The position numbers and the translations under genes were made by a program. From Acidobacteriota bacterium (GTDB lineage Bacteria > Acidobacteriota > Terriglobia > Bryobacterales > UBA6623): DNA of 36,702 nt. This document shows, piece by piece, positions 17,377-25,804 of this stretch (position 1 is the stretch's first letter; each line of letters starts with the position of its first letter). Where the stretch lies: contig JAQBUE010000031.1 in the NCBI GenBank assembly GCA_027624045.1, positions 1-36,702 of the forward strand, written 5' to 3'. Under the pieces are notes generated by a model that ran no database searches, was not told the DNA's origin, and saw only the letters and a program-made list of their open reading frames with translations.

Positions 17377-18123
17377 ATGAAAGGTGTTGTTCTAGCAGGT
17401 GGTCTCGGAACGCGGCTCGACCCGCTCACCCGAATTACAAACAAACATCTATTGCCGATCTACGACAAGCCGATGATCTACTATCCGATCAAGACGCTTG
17501 TCAACGCGGGTATTACGGATATCCTGATCGTGACGGGCGGGCAGAATGCGGGTGATTTCCTGCGCTTGCTCGGGAACGGCAAGGAATTTGGGCTCAAGCA
17601 CATCAATTACACGTACCAGGAGGGCGAAGGCGGTATCGCTGAGGCACTCGATCTTGCTGAGCACTTTGTCGAAGGGGAGAAACTCTGCGTTATCCTCGGC
17701 GACAACATCATTGAGGGCAATATCATCGCCGCGGCGAACGCCTTTCGCGAGCAGCCGCGGGGCGCGCGTGTCCTGCTTAAGGCTGTCCCCGACGCCGAGC
17801 GGTTTGGCGTCGCCGAGTTAAGCGACGACCGGATTCTGGGTATTGAGGAGAAACCAAAGAATCCGAAATCCAACTACGCGGTGACGGGGATCTACATGTA
17901 CGACCCGACGGTGTTCGAGAAGATTCACACCCTCGAACCATCGGCCCGAGGCGAACTAGAGATCACCGACGTCAACAACTTGTTCATCGCCGAAGGGACT
18001 TTGACGTTTTCGATTCTGGAGGGCTGGTGGACAGACGCCGGCACGGTCGACTCGTTGCGCCGCGCGACGAACCTGGTTGCGAAAACGGGCGCGAACCGCA
18101 CTGATCTACAGAGCGCGGGCTAG
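17377..18123 (+). CDS. Sugar-1-phosphate nucleotidylyltransferase (RmlA/RfbA-like)
   Basis: A 248-residue nucleotidyltransferase that activates a sugar-1-phosphate with dTTP or another NTP. The signature 'LAGGLGTRLDPLTRITNKHLLPIYDKPMI' region covers residues 5-35, with the pyrophosphorylase loop and catalytic Arg and Lys. 'GDNIIEG' (Mg2+-binding Asp), 'FGVAELSDD', 'EEKPKNPKSNYAVTGIY' and 'GWWTDAGT' are typical of glucose-1-phosphate thymidylyltransferase. It is somewhat shorter than classical RmlA (about 290), matching the short form. I use the ATG at 17377 (MKGVVLAGG); a GTG four codons upstream is in frame. It heads the polysaccharide locus, so it probably supplies a dTDP-sugar, but no rmlB, C or D is in the window. 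Confidence 0.9.
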   Translation: MKGVVLAGGLGTRLDPLTRITNKHLLPIYDKPMIYYPIKTLVNAGITDILIVTGGQNAGDFLRLLGNGKEFGLKHINYTYQEGEGGIAEALDLAEHFVEGEKLCVILGDNIIEGNIIAAANAFREQPRGARVLLKAVPDAERFGVAELSDDRILGIEEKPKNPKSNYAVTGIYMYDPTVFEKIHTLEPSARGELEITDVNNLFIAEGTLTFSILEGWWTDAGTVDSLRRATNLVAKTGANRTDLQSAG

Positions 18124-18168
18124 CGGGGCCGCCGCACGCGCCACGGTGGGCCCGCGGGTTAAGACACT

Positions 18169-19260
18169 TTGCGAGTTGCCATCGATGCCGCGCCTCTCAT
18201 CACCGCTGTCGGAGGGATACGCCGCTACGTCGTGGAACTTACGCGGGCGCTCGCCTTGCAATGCCCCGGGGATGAGTTCCATCTACTCTCCGACCAAATG
18301 TCGTGGGCGCTGCCCGATAGACTGCGCGGTTTCAGCAACGTCGTGGCCCAACCACCGCGCTGGCGAGGACTGAGGGGGAGCTGGTGGCTGAGCGGCCTGG
18401 CGCTCGAACTCGAGCGGCGGCAAATCGACGTTTTTCACGGAACGGATTTCTCCGTACCCTATATCCCTCTGATTCCATCGGTGATGATGGTCCACGATCT
18501 ATCCCCCTGGAGGCGTGATCCGCTGCGGCCCGCCGGATCGGGTCGCGTTCGAGAGAGGGCACCCTACCTGATGCGTATCGCGACCCGTATCCTGACTCCG
18601 ACCGAAGCCGTCCGGAACGAGTTGGCCACGACCTTCGGCATCCCACGACGACGCATTACCGCCATCCCGCTGGCGGCGTTCGAAGCGGATGATGAGCCAC
18701 AGGCGGAGCCAGGCCCGAGCGACGAAACAGCCGTCCCCGCGCCGTATTTGCTGTATGTCGGAACGCGCGAGGCCCGCAAGAACATCCCACTGCTCGTGCA
18801 AAGCTGGCGGAACGCGAGAAGAACGAACCCTGCTGTTGCACTGGTCATCGTCGGGCCCGGCGGCGAAGGGGATCAGCGCATGAAGCCGGAGGATGGGTTG
18901 TACGTTTTCGGCCCTCTTGCGGACGCAGACGTGGGCCGGCTCTTGTCGGGAGCGGCTGCGTTCGTTTATCCTAGCCTGTACGAGGGATTCGGGCTGCCGG
19001 TTCTTGAAGCGATGAAGGCTGGCGTGCCGGTAATCACCTCACTGGATCCGGCCATCACGGAAGTGGCCGGCGGGGCGGCGCTGCAGGTCGACGTGACGTC
19101 TCCTGAAGCGTTGAGCCAAGCGATTTCATGTGTCGTCGCGAGTTCTGAGTTGCAGCTAAGGCTGCGCGATCAAGGCAGACAACGGGCAGCCGCGTTCAGC
19201 TGGGGGCGGACGGCCCGGCAGACTCGTGATATATACAGAGAAGCCATCAGCCGTTTCTGA
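18169..19260 (+). CDS. GT4-type glycosyltransferase
   Basis: A 363-residue retaining glycosyltransferase of the GT-B fold, family 4 type. The N-terminal acceptor domain starts 'MRVAIDAAPLITAVGGIRRYVVEL' with the glycine-rich loop. The donor domain begins at 'PYLLYVGTREARKNIPLLVQSW' and contains the E-x7-E motif in 'YEGFGLPVLEAMKAGVPVI'. It would transfer a nucleotide-activated sugar during polysaccharide assembly at the cytoplasmic membrane. The start is TTG at 18169, 45 bases after the nucleotidylyltransferase, with no visible ribosome site. The next gene overlaps its end by 35 bases. Confidence 0.9.
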   Translation: MRVAIDAAPLITAVGGIRRYVVELTRALALQCPGDEFHLLSDQMSWALPDRLRGFSNVVAQPPRWRGLRGSWWLSGLALELERRQIDVFHGTDFSVPYIPLIPSVMMVHDLSPWRRDPLRPAGSGRVRERAPYLMRIATRILTPTEAVRNELATTFGIPRRRITAIPLAAFEADDEPQAEPGPSDETAVPAPYLLYVGTREARKNIPLLVQSWRNARRTNPAVALVIVGPGGEGDQRMKPEDGLYVFGPLADADVGRLLSGAAAFVYPSLYEGFGLPVLEAMKAGVPVITSLDPAITEVAGGAALQVDVTSPEALSQAISCVVASSELQLRLRDQGRQRAAAFSWGRTARQTRDIYREAISRF

Positions 19261-20464
19261 GCAGGCAGCCTCTAAGCAGGCGCTATTACTTTCTCCGGAG
19301 CCGCCCTCTCCGCCGACCGGGGGCGGGACACTGCGGACAGCCAGCATTCTCCATTTCCTGTCGGAGTGGTATCAGGTGCACCTGGTGACGTTCCGGGAAG
19401 TCACCGAGAGCGAGCACAAGTTCCCCCTTCAGCCGCCCGCACAAACCACGACGGTCGTTGAGTTGCCGTCCCACGCACGGGATACGCTCAGCCGCGCTCG
19501 CCGCAACGCGGGCCGCTTAATGCGAGGCGTGCTGCCTTTGACGGACAGGTTCTGCGGAGCGGATAGCTTCCGCCAGGTACAGGCGGCGATTGCGGGCAAG
19601 CGCTATCGGCTCGGGGTGATCGAGCACTTCTGGTGCGCGCCGTATGTTCAGTTGCTGCGCCCCTGCACGGATCGAGTGGTGCTCGACCTGCATAACATCG
19701 AGTCGGTGCTCCACGCCGGGTGCGCTCTATCGGAGCCCTGGCCGCAAAGTTTCGCTCACCAGCGCTTCGCCCGAATCGCGGCCCGCATGGAGAGGGAAAG
19801 TCTCGCCAACTTCGACATGGTGTTGACGCCTTCTGAGTCTGACCGCCGCCGGGTGCTCGAAATTTGTCCCAGCGCTTGCGTCGAGGTGGTTCCGAACACG
19901 CTACCCGAGACGCCGGAGCCCGATGAACCGGAAGAGCACATCGTCGCATTCTCAGGTAATCTGGAATATCACCCGAATATCACGGCAGTCAGGCACTTTC
20001 GAAATAAGATATGGCCGTTGCTGCGGCAAGCCGATCCGAAGCTGCGCTGGCGAGTCATCGGTAAAAATGAACAAGCAGTCCAGACGTGGCTCGACGGAGA
20101 CGAGCGGATCGAACTGACAGGGCCGGTCGAGAACGCGGTGCAAGCGCTGGCGCGGGCCAAAGTCGTCGTCGTGCCGCTGCTCTCGGGAAGTGGCACGCGC
20201 GTCAAGATCCTCGAGGCTTGGGCGGCTGCCCGCGCGGTGGTTTCGACCACCCTTGGCGCGGAGGGCTTGCCGGTCGAGGACGGCGTCAACATCCGCCTGG
20301 TTGACGATCCAGCGGCCATGGCTGGTACCATTCGAGAACTGGTTGCTGATCCAGACGCGCGAAGGCGACTCGGCCGTGGGGGACGGGAAACATTCGAGCG
20401 ATGCGGTAGTTGGCCGGAGGCGGCGAGAGCCTTGCAACGGGCGGCCCTGAACGGGGCACCCTAG
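19226..20464 (+). CDS. Glycosyltransferase, GT4/WcaI-like
   Basis: A 412-residue GT-B glycosyltransferase. The N-terminal domain has 'LLLSPEPPSPPTGGGTLRT' (nucleotide/acceptor glycine loop) and the C-terminal domain has 'IVAFSGNLEYHPNITAVRHF' and 'GSGTRVKILEAWAAARAVVSTTLGAEGL', the form seen in GT4 enzymes of capsule loci. The GTG at 19226 lies inside the end of the previous gene (35-base overlap); I see no better start before the conserved loop. The N-terminal 15 residues before it are poorly conserved-looking. It is part of the tightly packed locus. Confidence 0.87.
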   Translation: MIYTEKPSAVSEQAASKQALLLSPEPPSPPTGGGTLRTASILHFLSEWYQVHLVTFREVTESEHKFPLQPPAQTTTVVELPSHARDTLSRARRNAGRLMRGVLPLTDRFCGADSFRQVQAAIAGKRYRLGVIEHFWCAPYVQLLRPCTDRVVLDLHNIESVLHAGCALSEPWPQSFAHQRFARIAARMERESLANFDMVLTPSESDRRRVLEICPSACVEVVPNTLPETPEPDEPEEHIVAFSGNLEYHPNITAVRHFRNKIWPLLRQADPKLRWRVIGKNEQAVQTWLDGDERIELTGPVENAVQALARAKVVVVPLLSGSGTRVKILEAWAAARAVVSTTLGAEGLPVEDGVNIRLVDDPAAMAGTIRELVADPDARRRLGRGGRETFERCGSWPEAARALQRAALNGAP

Positions 20465-20507
20465 GCGCTCACCGGCCCTACTTCAAGATGCGACAATGGG
20501 GTCTAAT

Positions 20508-21653
20508 ATGCGGGTTGCTGTAGATGCACACGCGATCGGCCAGCGGCTGACCGGCAACGAAGTCTATGTACGAAATCTGCTAAGCCGCTATGGTCGACTC
20601 GATCCCGAAGCGGAGTTTATCGCGTATGTTTCCAGCTCCAAAGCGCATGAGTGGATACCGGAGCGGTTTCAGCAGCGCCGCGTTTCGGCAAATCCATTTT
20701 TTCGTCTCGGCTGGCAGATGGCCGCGCGCCTTCGCGAGGACCTTCCCGATCTCATCCACGTGCAGTACACGGCTCCGCTGCGCTGCCCGGTTCCGATCGT
20801 AGTCACGGTACACGACGTCAGCTATCTGGAGCATCCGGAGTATTTCCTCTCGGGTCGCGCACTGCAGCTGCGCATATCCACCGCGAAAACCCTTCGAGAG
20901 GCGGCGAAAATCGTTACCGTAAGCGAATTTTCACGCCAACACATCGCCAAGGCGTTTAACATTGCACCGGATTCCATTCGTGTGACACCTCTGGCCGCCG
21001 AGAAGCATTTTCGGCCGATTCAACGTGAAGCCGCTATGCGGAAGGTAACGGATCGTTTCGGCTTCATAGGGCCGTATATCCTGCACGTCGGCGATTGGCA
21101 TCCGCGAAAGAACCAAATCGGACTGATTCGAGCGTTCCGCGAGCTACTAGCGGCCCATCCCAAGCTGCCTCACAAACTCGTCTTGGCCGGCAAGCGAACA
21201 TGGTTTGCGCCGCAAGTGTTGGAACAGATCCGACTCTCAGGCCTCAAAGAGCGCATTATTCAGACGGACTTCGTGGATGACGACATCCTGCCCGCTCTCT
21301 ACAACGCCGCCGATGTTTTCGTGTTCCCTTCCTTCTACGAAGGGTTCGGATTACCGGCCTTGGAAGCGATGGCTTGTGGACGTCCTGTCGTTTGCTCGGA
21401 CTCGACTTCGCTGCCGGAAGTCGTCGACGGCGCCGCGCTGCTGTTCGATCCGCACTCGGTCCAGGAACAAATGCGAGCCATCGGCGACATTCTGTTCGAT
21501 AAGGAACTGTTCCACCGCATGGAGAAGAAGAGCCTGCAACGGGCGGCATTCTTTGACTGGAAGGAAACGGCCCGCCGGACTCTGGACGTCTATCAGGAAG
21601 TGGCCGAAAGCAGAGCACGCGTCCGGAGAAGCAAGGAGCTGGTTGCCCGTTGA
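20508..21653 (+). CDS. GT4-type glycosyltransferase
   Basis: A 381-residue GT4 mannosyltransferase-like enzyme. It opens 'MRVAVDAHAIGQRLTGNEVYVRNLL', has 'VVTVHDVSYLEHPEYF' and 'IVTVSEFSRQHI' in the acceptor domain, and 'PYILHVGDWHPRKNQIGLIRAF' plus the E-x7-E motif in 'YEGFGLPALEAMACGRPVV' in the donor domain. I use the ATG at 20508; another ATG four codons upstream (20496) is in frame. It belongs to the same subfamily as the enzyme at 18169, and the two may have arisen by duplication. Its stop overlaps the TTG of the DUF3108 gene (TTGA). Confidence 0.92.
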   Translation: MRVAVDAHAIGQRLTGNEVYVRNLLSRYGRLDPEAEFIAYVSSSKAHEWIPERFQQRRVSANPFFRLGWQMAARLREDLPDLIHVQYTAPLRCPVPIVVTVHDVSYLEHPEYFLSGRALQLRISTAKTLREAAKIVTVSEFSRQHIAKAFNIAPDSIRVTPLAAEKHFRPIQREAAMRKVTDRFGFIGPYILHVGDWHPRKNQIGLIRAFRELLAAHPKLPHKLVLAGKRTWFAPQVLEQIRLSGLKERIIQTDFVDDDILPALYNAADVFVFPSFYEGFGLPALEAMACGRPVVCSDSTSLPEVVDGAALLFDPHSVQEQMRAIGDILFDKELFHRMEKKSLQRAAFFDWKETARRTLDVYQEVAESRARVRRSKELVAR

Positions 21654-22396
21654 GGCGACTTCATCATTCATTGCTTCGAGCCGCGTGCACGCTAGGTCTA
21701 GGCGTGGCTGGTGTCGTCTTTGCCGCGCCGCCTCCCGCCGAGGCCGCACCGCCTCCCGACGCTCAGGCCGCTCCCTGGGTGGACGGGGAAGTATTGGTCT
21801 ACGAAATTACCTGGCCCAGCGGTCTGAGCCTCGGGGAAGCCCACTTCCGGGCGAAAGCGACGCAGAACGGTTGGTTGTTCGAACACGACATCGCGGCCTC
21901 GTTACCGACGATGGAGATCCGGGATGAATATCGTGCCCAGGCGGATACGAACCTGTGTTCGCTTAAACTCGACAAGAAGGTGAAACACGGCAAGACGAAG
22001 TACGAGGAAGCCATCACCTACGACCAGCGCGCGAGGCGGGCCAAGCGCCGGACGCTGAGCGGGGGAGGCGAGAACGAGTTCGACATTCCATCTTGCGTTC
22101 GCGACGGCCTGACGTACCTGTACTACCTTCGCCAGGAACTCGGATCGGGCAGTATTCCGCCGCCGGATGACGTCAATTTCGGCGCGCAATATCAAGTTGT
22201 CATCAGCTATACGCAATCACTCGACGTCGAAGCACGCGGTGAAACCGTTCGGGCTGACCGCATCCTGGCGGAACTGGACGGTCCGGCATCGCAGCGGAGT
22301 ATCGAAATGTTTGTAGCCCAGGATGCCGCGCGCACTCCTCTCATCATCCGCATACCTTTCGACTTGGGGACCTTTTCACTGAAACTCCTGCCATGA
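21650..22396 (+). CDS. DUF3108 domain protein, exported
   Basis: A 248-residue protein with a signal peptide (hydrophobic segment about residues 8-25, likely cut in the Ala/Pro-rich stretch to about 40). The mature part matches the DUF3108 pattern: 'GEVLVYEITWPSGLSLGEAHFRA' followed by alternating beta strands, 'YRAQADTNLCSLKLDKKVKHGK', and 'DGLTYLYYLRQEL'. DUF3108 proteins are predicted periplasmic beta-rich proteins with no firm function. The start TTG overlaps the upstream stop (TTGA), and its own stop overlaps the next ATG (ATGA), so it is locked between two glycosyltransferase genes and should be made with them. A role in periplasmic handling of the exported glycan is an inference from position. 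Confidence 0.88.
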   Translation: MRRLHHSLLRAACTLGLGVAGVVFAAPPPAEAAPPPDAQAAPWVDGEVLVYEITWPSGLSLGEAHFRAKATQNGWLFEHDIAASLPTMEIRDEYRAQADTNLCSLKLDKKVKHGKTKYEEAITYDQRARRAKRRTLSGGGENEFDIPSCVRDGLTYLYYLRQELGSGSIPPPDDVNFGAQYQVVISYTQSLDVEARGETVRADRILAELDGPASQRSIEMFVAQDAARTPLIIRIPFDLGTFSLKLLP

Positions 22397-24534
22397 GGCT
22401 GGCTGTTTTTACGCCGCTGAATCCGGCCCGCAGCGGCATCGCCGACTATTCCGAAGCCCTGCTCCCACACCTGTCCCGGCTTCTTGAGATCGAAGTCTTC
22501 ATCGACGACTACGAGCCCTCCGGATGGGCCGCGAGCGCCGGAATTAAGGTTCGCCATCATGGTGAGTTTCGGGTCGAAGACTTCGACGCGGCGCTCTATC
22601 AGGTCGGCAACAACCCTTATCACAGCTACATCTACGACGCCGCGACTCAGCATCCGGGCATCGTCGTTCTGCACGAGTTCAACCTTCACCACTTGCTAGC
22701 CGACGTGACGATCCGGCGTAACGATTGGGACGCTTACATGAGCGAGGTCGAGCGCAGCGGCGGCAAGACGGCGCTTGAGTTCGCCAGGCGAGTTCGAGCG
22801 CTCGAAGTGGGCCCGGACTACGACGGAGTACCCATGAACCGCACGCTGATCGAGTGCAGCGGCGCCCTGATCGTTCACAGCCGTTTCATGGTGGACGAAG
22901 TGCTCGGGACGAAACGTGAAGTTCCCGTCAAGCAGATTCCTCACGGCGCCTGGATCCCCGAGGTCGACCGGAACGCGGCCCGCAACCGGCTTGGCGTCAA
23001 TGAAACGACGCCGCTGATCGGCGTGTTCGGCTTTCTTAAGCCGTATAAGCGCATCGCGCAGGCTTTGCGCGCCATGCAGCGGCTGGTCAGGCTCGACCCG
23101 CGAGCCAGGATGATCCTCGTTGGTGAAGAGCACGCCGACCTGCCGTTGAAGCGTCTACTGTCGCAACTGCAATTGGAAGATCATGTGCGGCTGCTGGGAT
23201 ACGTGCCTATTGAGGAACTCGCCGAGCTGATCGGGGCCGTGGATATCTGTTTGAACCTGCGCTATCCGACGGCGGGTGAGACGTCCGGCACGTTGTTGCG
23301 GGCGCTGGGGTTGGGACGCGCGGTGATTGTCTCCGACGTGGGTTCATTCTCAGAACTGCCGGACGATATCTGCCTCAAAGCACCTGTTGATGACAGCGAG
23401 GTCGAGGTGCTGACGGACTACCTCAGCCTGCTCTGTTCGCGCCCTGAGTTTGCCCAAGCCATGGGAGCGCGGGCGCGGTACTACGTGGCCGAGCAGTGCC
23501 CTTGGGACCGCGTGGCCGGCCAATACGCGGATTGGGTTCGCGCTTACGTCGAAGGCCGGGCCGGGGCGGAGGGAGAACGTGTCAAGAACGCTGCCGTGAC
23601 GCCGCAAATTACCGAGGCCGAATCGACAACCGCGACAGGCGCCGAAACCGCTGAACCCGTGCATGAGGAGCCGCATTCGGACCGGACCTTCGCGGCCAAC
23701 AGCACAGCCAATGGGGCTTCCACGGAAGACGAATCGCCGCTGGCGCGCTACATTCTCGGTTTCTGTCACGGCTCACAGGGCCGTGAGGACTACGTTCGCA
23801 CCCACCTCACCCGTCTCATTCGGACGCTGGAGATGACGCCCCCAGGAACCGATACGGATCGCGTCCTCGAGATGGGGGCGTACATGCACATCACGCCGGC
23901 TCTCAAGACCAAGCGCGGCTACGGTGAAGTTTGGGGCTCGTACCTCGGCCCGCCCGGCCGCTTCGATCAGAGCCGCGTCGTTTCCGAAAGCGGCGAGGTC
24001 TTCGAGTGTCGGCTCGATCTGTTCAACGCCGAGAGGGATCCGTACCCCTACCCCGACGGGCATTTTTCCACTGTTCTGTGTTGCGAGTTGCTGGAACATC
24101 TGGAAGGCGATCCGATGCATATGATGGCCGAAATCAATCGCATCCTGCGGCCGGACGGCCATCTTTTGCTGACGACGCCGAACATCTGCAGCTTCCGCGC
24201 TGCCGGCTCGCTACTGCTGGGATATCATCCGGGTCTTTTTCATCAGTACGTCCGCCCGAATGAAGACGGCGAAGCTGACCCGCGGCACAGCCGGGAGTAT
24301 GCGCCGCGTGACGTCCAGGAGATGTTCGAGGCCGCGGGTTTCGCCGTGGAGCGCATCGAGACCGGTCCTTATCTCGCCGGTCACAGCGCCGAGTTCGACT
24401 GGGTCAAGCACTTGATGAAGCGCTACCAGCTGGCGGATCATTTGCGCGGTGACGTGATCTACGCCGTGGGACGCAAAACGGGCGCGGTAGCCGAGCGGTA
24501 TCCCTCGGCGCTCTATACCGGTGCGGTACCGTGA
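22393..24534 (+). CDS. Glycosyltransferase-methyltransferase fusion
   Basis: A 713-residue two-enzyme protein. Residues 1-385 are a GT4 glycosyltransferase ('SGIADYSEALLPHL', 'GVFGFLKPYKRIAQALRAM', 'YPTAGETSGTLLRALGLGRAVIVSD'). Residues 386-445 are a low-complexity Ala/Glu/Thr linker. Residues about 450-700 form a class I SAM-dependent methyltransferase: 'VLEMGAYMH' at 491-499 as a degenerate glycine motif, 'CCELLEHLEGDP', 'INRILRPDGHLLLTTPN', and a C-terminal 'MFEAAGFAVERIETGPY'. The ATG overlaps the DUF3108 stop and the stop overlaps the GTG of the permease. By analogy with WbdD-type chain terminators in ABC-exported O-antigens, it could add and methylate the last sugar. That function is inferred. 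Confidence 0.9.
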   Translation: MRLAVFTPLNPARSGIADYSEALLPHLSRLLEIEVFIDDYEPSGWAASAGIKVRHHGEFRVEDFDAALYQVGNNPYHSYIYDAATQHPGIVVLHEFNLHHLLADVTIRRNDWDAYMSEVERSGGKTALEFARRVRALEVGPDYDGVPMNRTLIECSGALIVHSRFMVDEVLGTKREVPVKQIPHGAWIPEVDRNAARNRLGVNETTPLIGVFGFLKPYKRIAQALRAMQRLVRLDPRARMILVGEEHADLPLKRLLSQLQLEDHVRLLGYVPIEELAELIGAVDICLNLRYPTAGETSGTLLRALGLGRAVIVSDVGSFSELPDDICLKAPVDDSEVEVLTDYLSLLCSRPEFAQAMGARARYYVAEQCPWDRVAGQYADWVRAYVEGRAGAEGERVKNAAVTPQITEAESTTATGAETAEPVHEEPHSDRTFAANSTANGASTEDESPLARYILGFCHGSQGREDYVRTHLTRLIRTLEMTPPGTDTDRVLEMGAYMHITPALKTKRGYGEVWGSYLGPPGRFDQSRVVSESGEVFECRLDLFNAERDPYPYPDGHFSTVLCCELLEHLEGDPMHMMAEINRILRPDGHLLLTTPNICSFRAAGSLLLGYHPGLFHQYVRPNEDGEADPRHSREYAPRDVQEMFEAAGFAVERIETGPYLAGHSAEFDWVKHLMKRYQLADHLRGDVIYAVGRKTGAVAERYPSALYTGAVP

Positions 24535-25757
24535 ATGCCGCCGTCGGGAGTTGGAAGGTCAGCCCGGCCGACGGCTCCCGCTTGGCGTTAAGCCTCGAGT
24601 TGCGCAACGAGGGCCGCGAGAGTTGGAGTTCGGCGGATGGCTACGCCTTCGCCTACCAGGTTTTCGACGCCGCAACGGACAATCTGATCGAAGAAGGTCC
24701 ACACGCCGGTTTCTCCGCGGATGTCGCACCGAAACAAACCGTGCGACTCGATTTGCAGATCGATCTGCCGGGTGAAACAGGCCGCTATCGCGTCTTCGTG
24801 TCGCCCCTGAAGGAAAACGTGGCATGGTTCTATGAGCGCGGCTCGCAGTTCCTGCTGATTGAGGCCGAGGTCAACAGGGGCACGGTCGCGTCATCGTCGA
24901 GCGCGGTCAGCACGATGGCGCGGCAACGCCTGAAGCGCTTCGGGAGAACGATCGGGCGCGGGTTCACTTATCCGTTTCGGACAATGTGGCGGCACCGCTC
25001 GCTGATTCGCTCAATGGTGCGGCGCGACATCATGGGGCGTTACCGGGGCTCGTATGGAGGCCTATTTTGGACGGTCATCCACCCGCTGCTTATGATGCTC
25101 ACCTACGCCTTCGTCTTCGGCGTCGTGCTGCAGACACGCTTCGGCCCGGACGACAGGCCCGGCAATTTCGTTCTCTATTTCATGGCCGGCATGCTGCCGT
25201 GGCTGGCGTTGAGCGAAGCAGTCGGGCGGGCGCCGACGGTCGTTTACGAACACTCGAACTTCGTCAAGAAGCTTCTTTTTCCGGTAGAGATCCTGCCGGT
25301 AAACCTGGTCTTCGCGGGATTATTCAGCGAAGTATTCGGCGTCTTGATCTTCGTCGGCGGCCTGTTCTACTTCGGACGCGATCTCACGTCGATGGTGCTC
25401 TATCTGCCGTTGATACTCATCCCGCAGTTTCTGTTCACGCTGGGCCTAAGCTGGTTTCTGGCCGCCCTGGGCGTATTCTTTCGTGACATGGGCCAGCTTA
25501 TCGGATTCCTGCTCACGGTGTGGTTTTTCACGACGCCGATCTGCTACCCGGAGGGCCAGTTGCCCGGGGAGTACGCGTGGCTATTCGAGGCGAACCCGCT
25601 GTACGTGCTCGTGGACTCCTATCGCTCGGTACTGCTTGACGGCGTCGCGCCCGAGTGGCCGCCGCTCCTAGCGCTGAGCGGCGTCGCCATCGTCCTGTTT
25701 CTTGCCGGACACGCCTGGTTTTACAAATGGAAAAAATCCTTCGCCGACCTCTTGTAG
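24531..25757 (+). CDS. Polysaccharide ABC exporter permease (Wzm-like) with N-terminal beta-sandwich domain
   Basis: A 408-residue protein in two parts. Residues about 3-114 are a soluble beta-rich domain ('LALSLELRNEGRESWSSADGY', 'GRYRVFVSPLKENVAWFYERG') resembling Ig-like or carbohydrate-binding sandwiches. After a Ser-rich linker (115-130), residues about 150-408 form an ABC-2 type polysaccharide permease: 'RRDIMGRYRGSYGGLFWTVIHPLLMML', six hydrophobic segments and 'FFTTPICYP'. Classical Wzm proteins are about 260 residues and lack the first part. Without an obvious signal peptide the domain should be cytoplasmic. The GTG start overlaps the upstream stop (GTGA). It pairs with the Wzt-like ATPase 47 bases downstream. 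Confidence 0.92.
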   Translation: MNAAVGSWKVSPADGSRLALSLELRNEGRESWSSADGYAFAYQVFDAATDNLIEEGPHAGFSADVAPKQTVRLDLQIDLPGETGRYRVFVSPLKENVAWFYERGSQFLLIEAEVNRGTVASSSSAVSTMARQRLKRFGRTIGRGFTYPFRTMWRHRSLIRSMVRRDIMGRYRGSYGGLFWTVIHPLLMMLTYAFVFGVVLQTRFGPDDRPGNFVLYFMAGMLPWLALSEAVGRAPTVVYEHSNFVKKLLFPVEILPVNLVFAGLFSEVFGVLIFVGGLFYFGRDLTSMVLYLPLILIPQFLFTLGLSWFLAALGVFFRDMGQLIGFLLTVWFFTTPICYPEGQLPGEYAWLFEANPLYVLVDSYRSVLLDGVAPEWPPLLALSGVAIVLFLAGHAWFYKWKKSFADLL

Positions 25758-25804
25758 ACACCACTTCCCGCTAAGATTACGTTCGACCGCAACAAGAGCC
25801 AACA

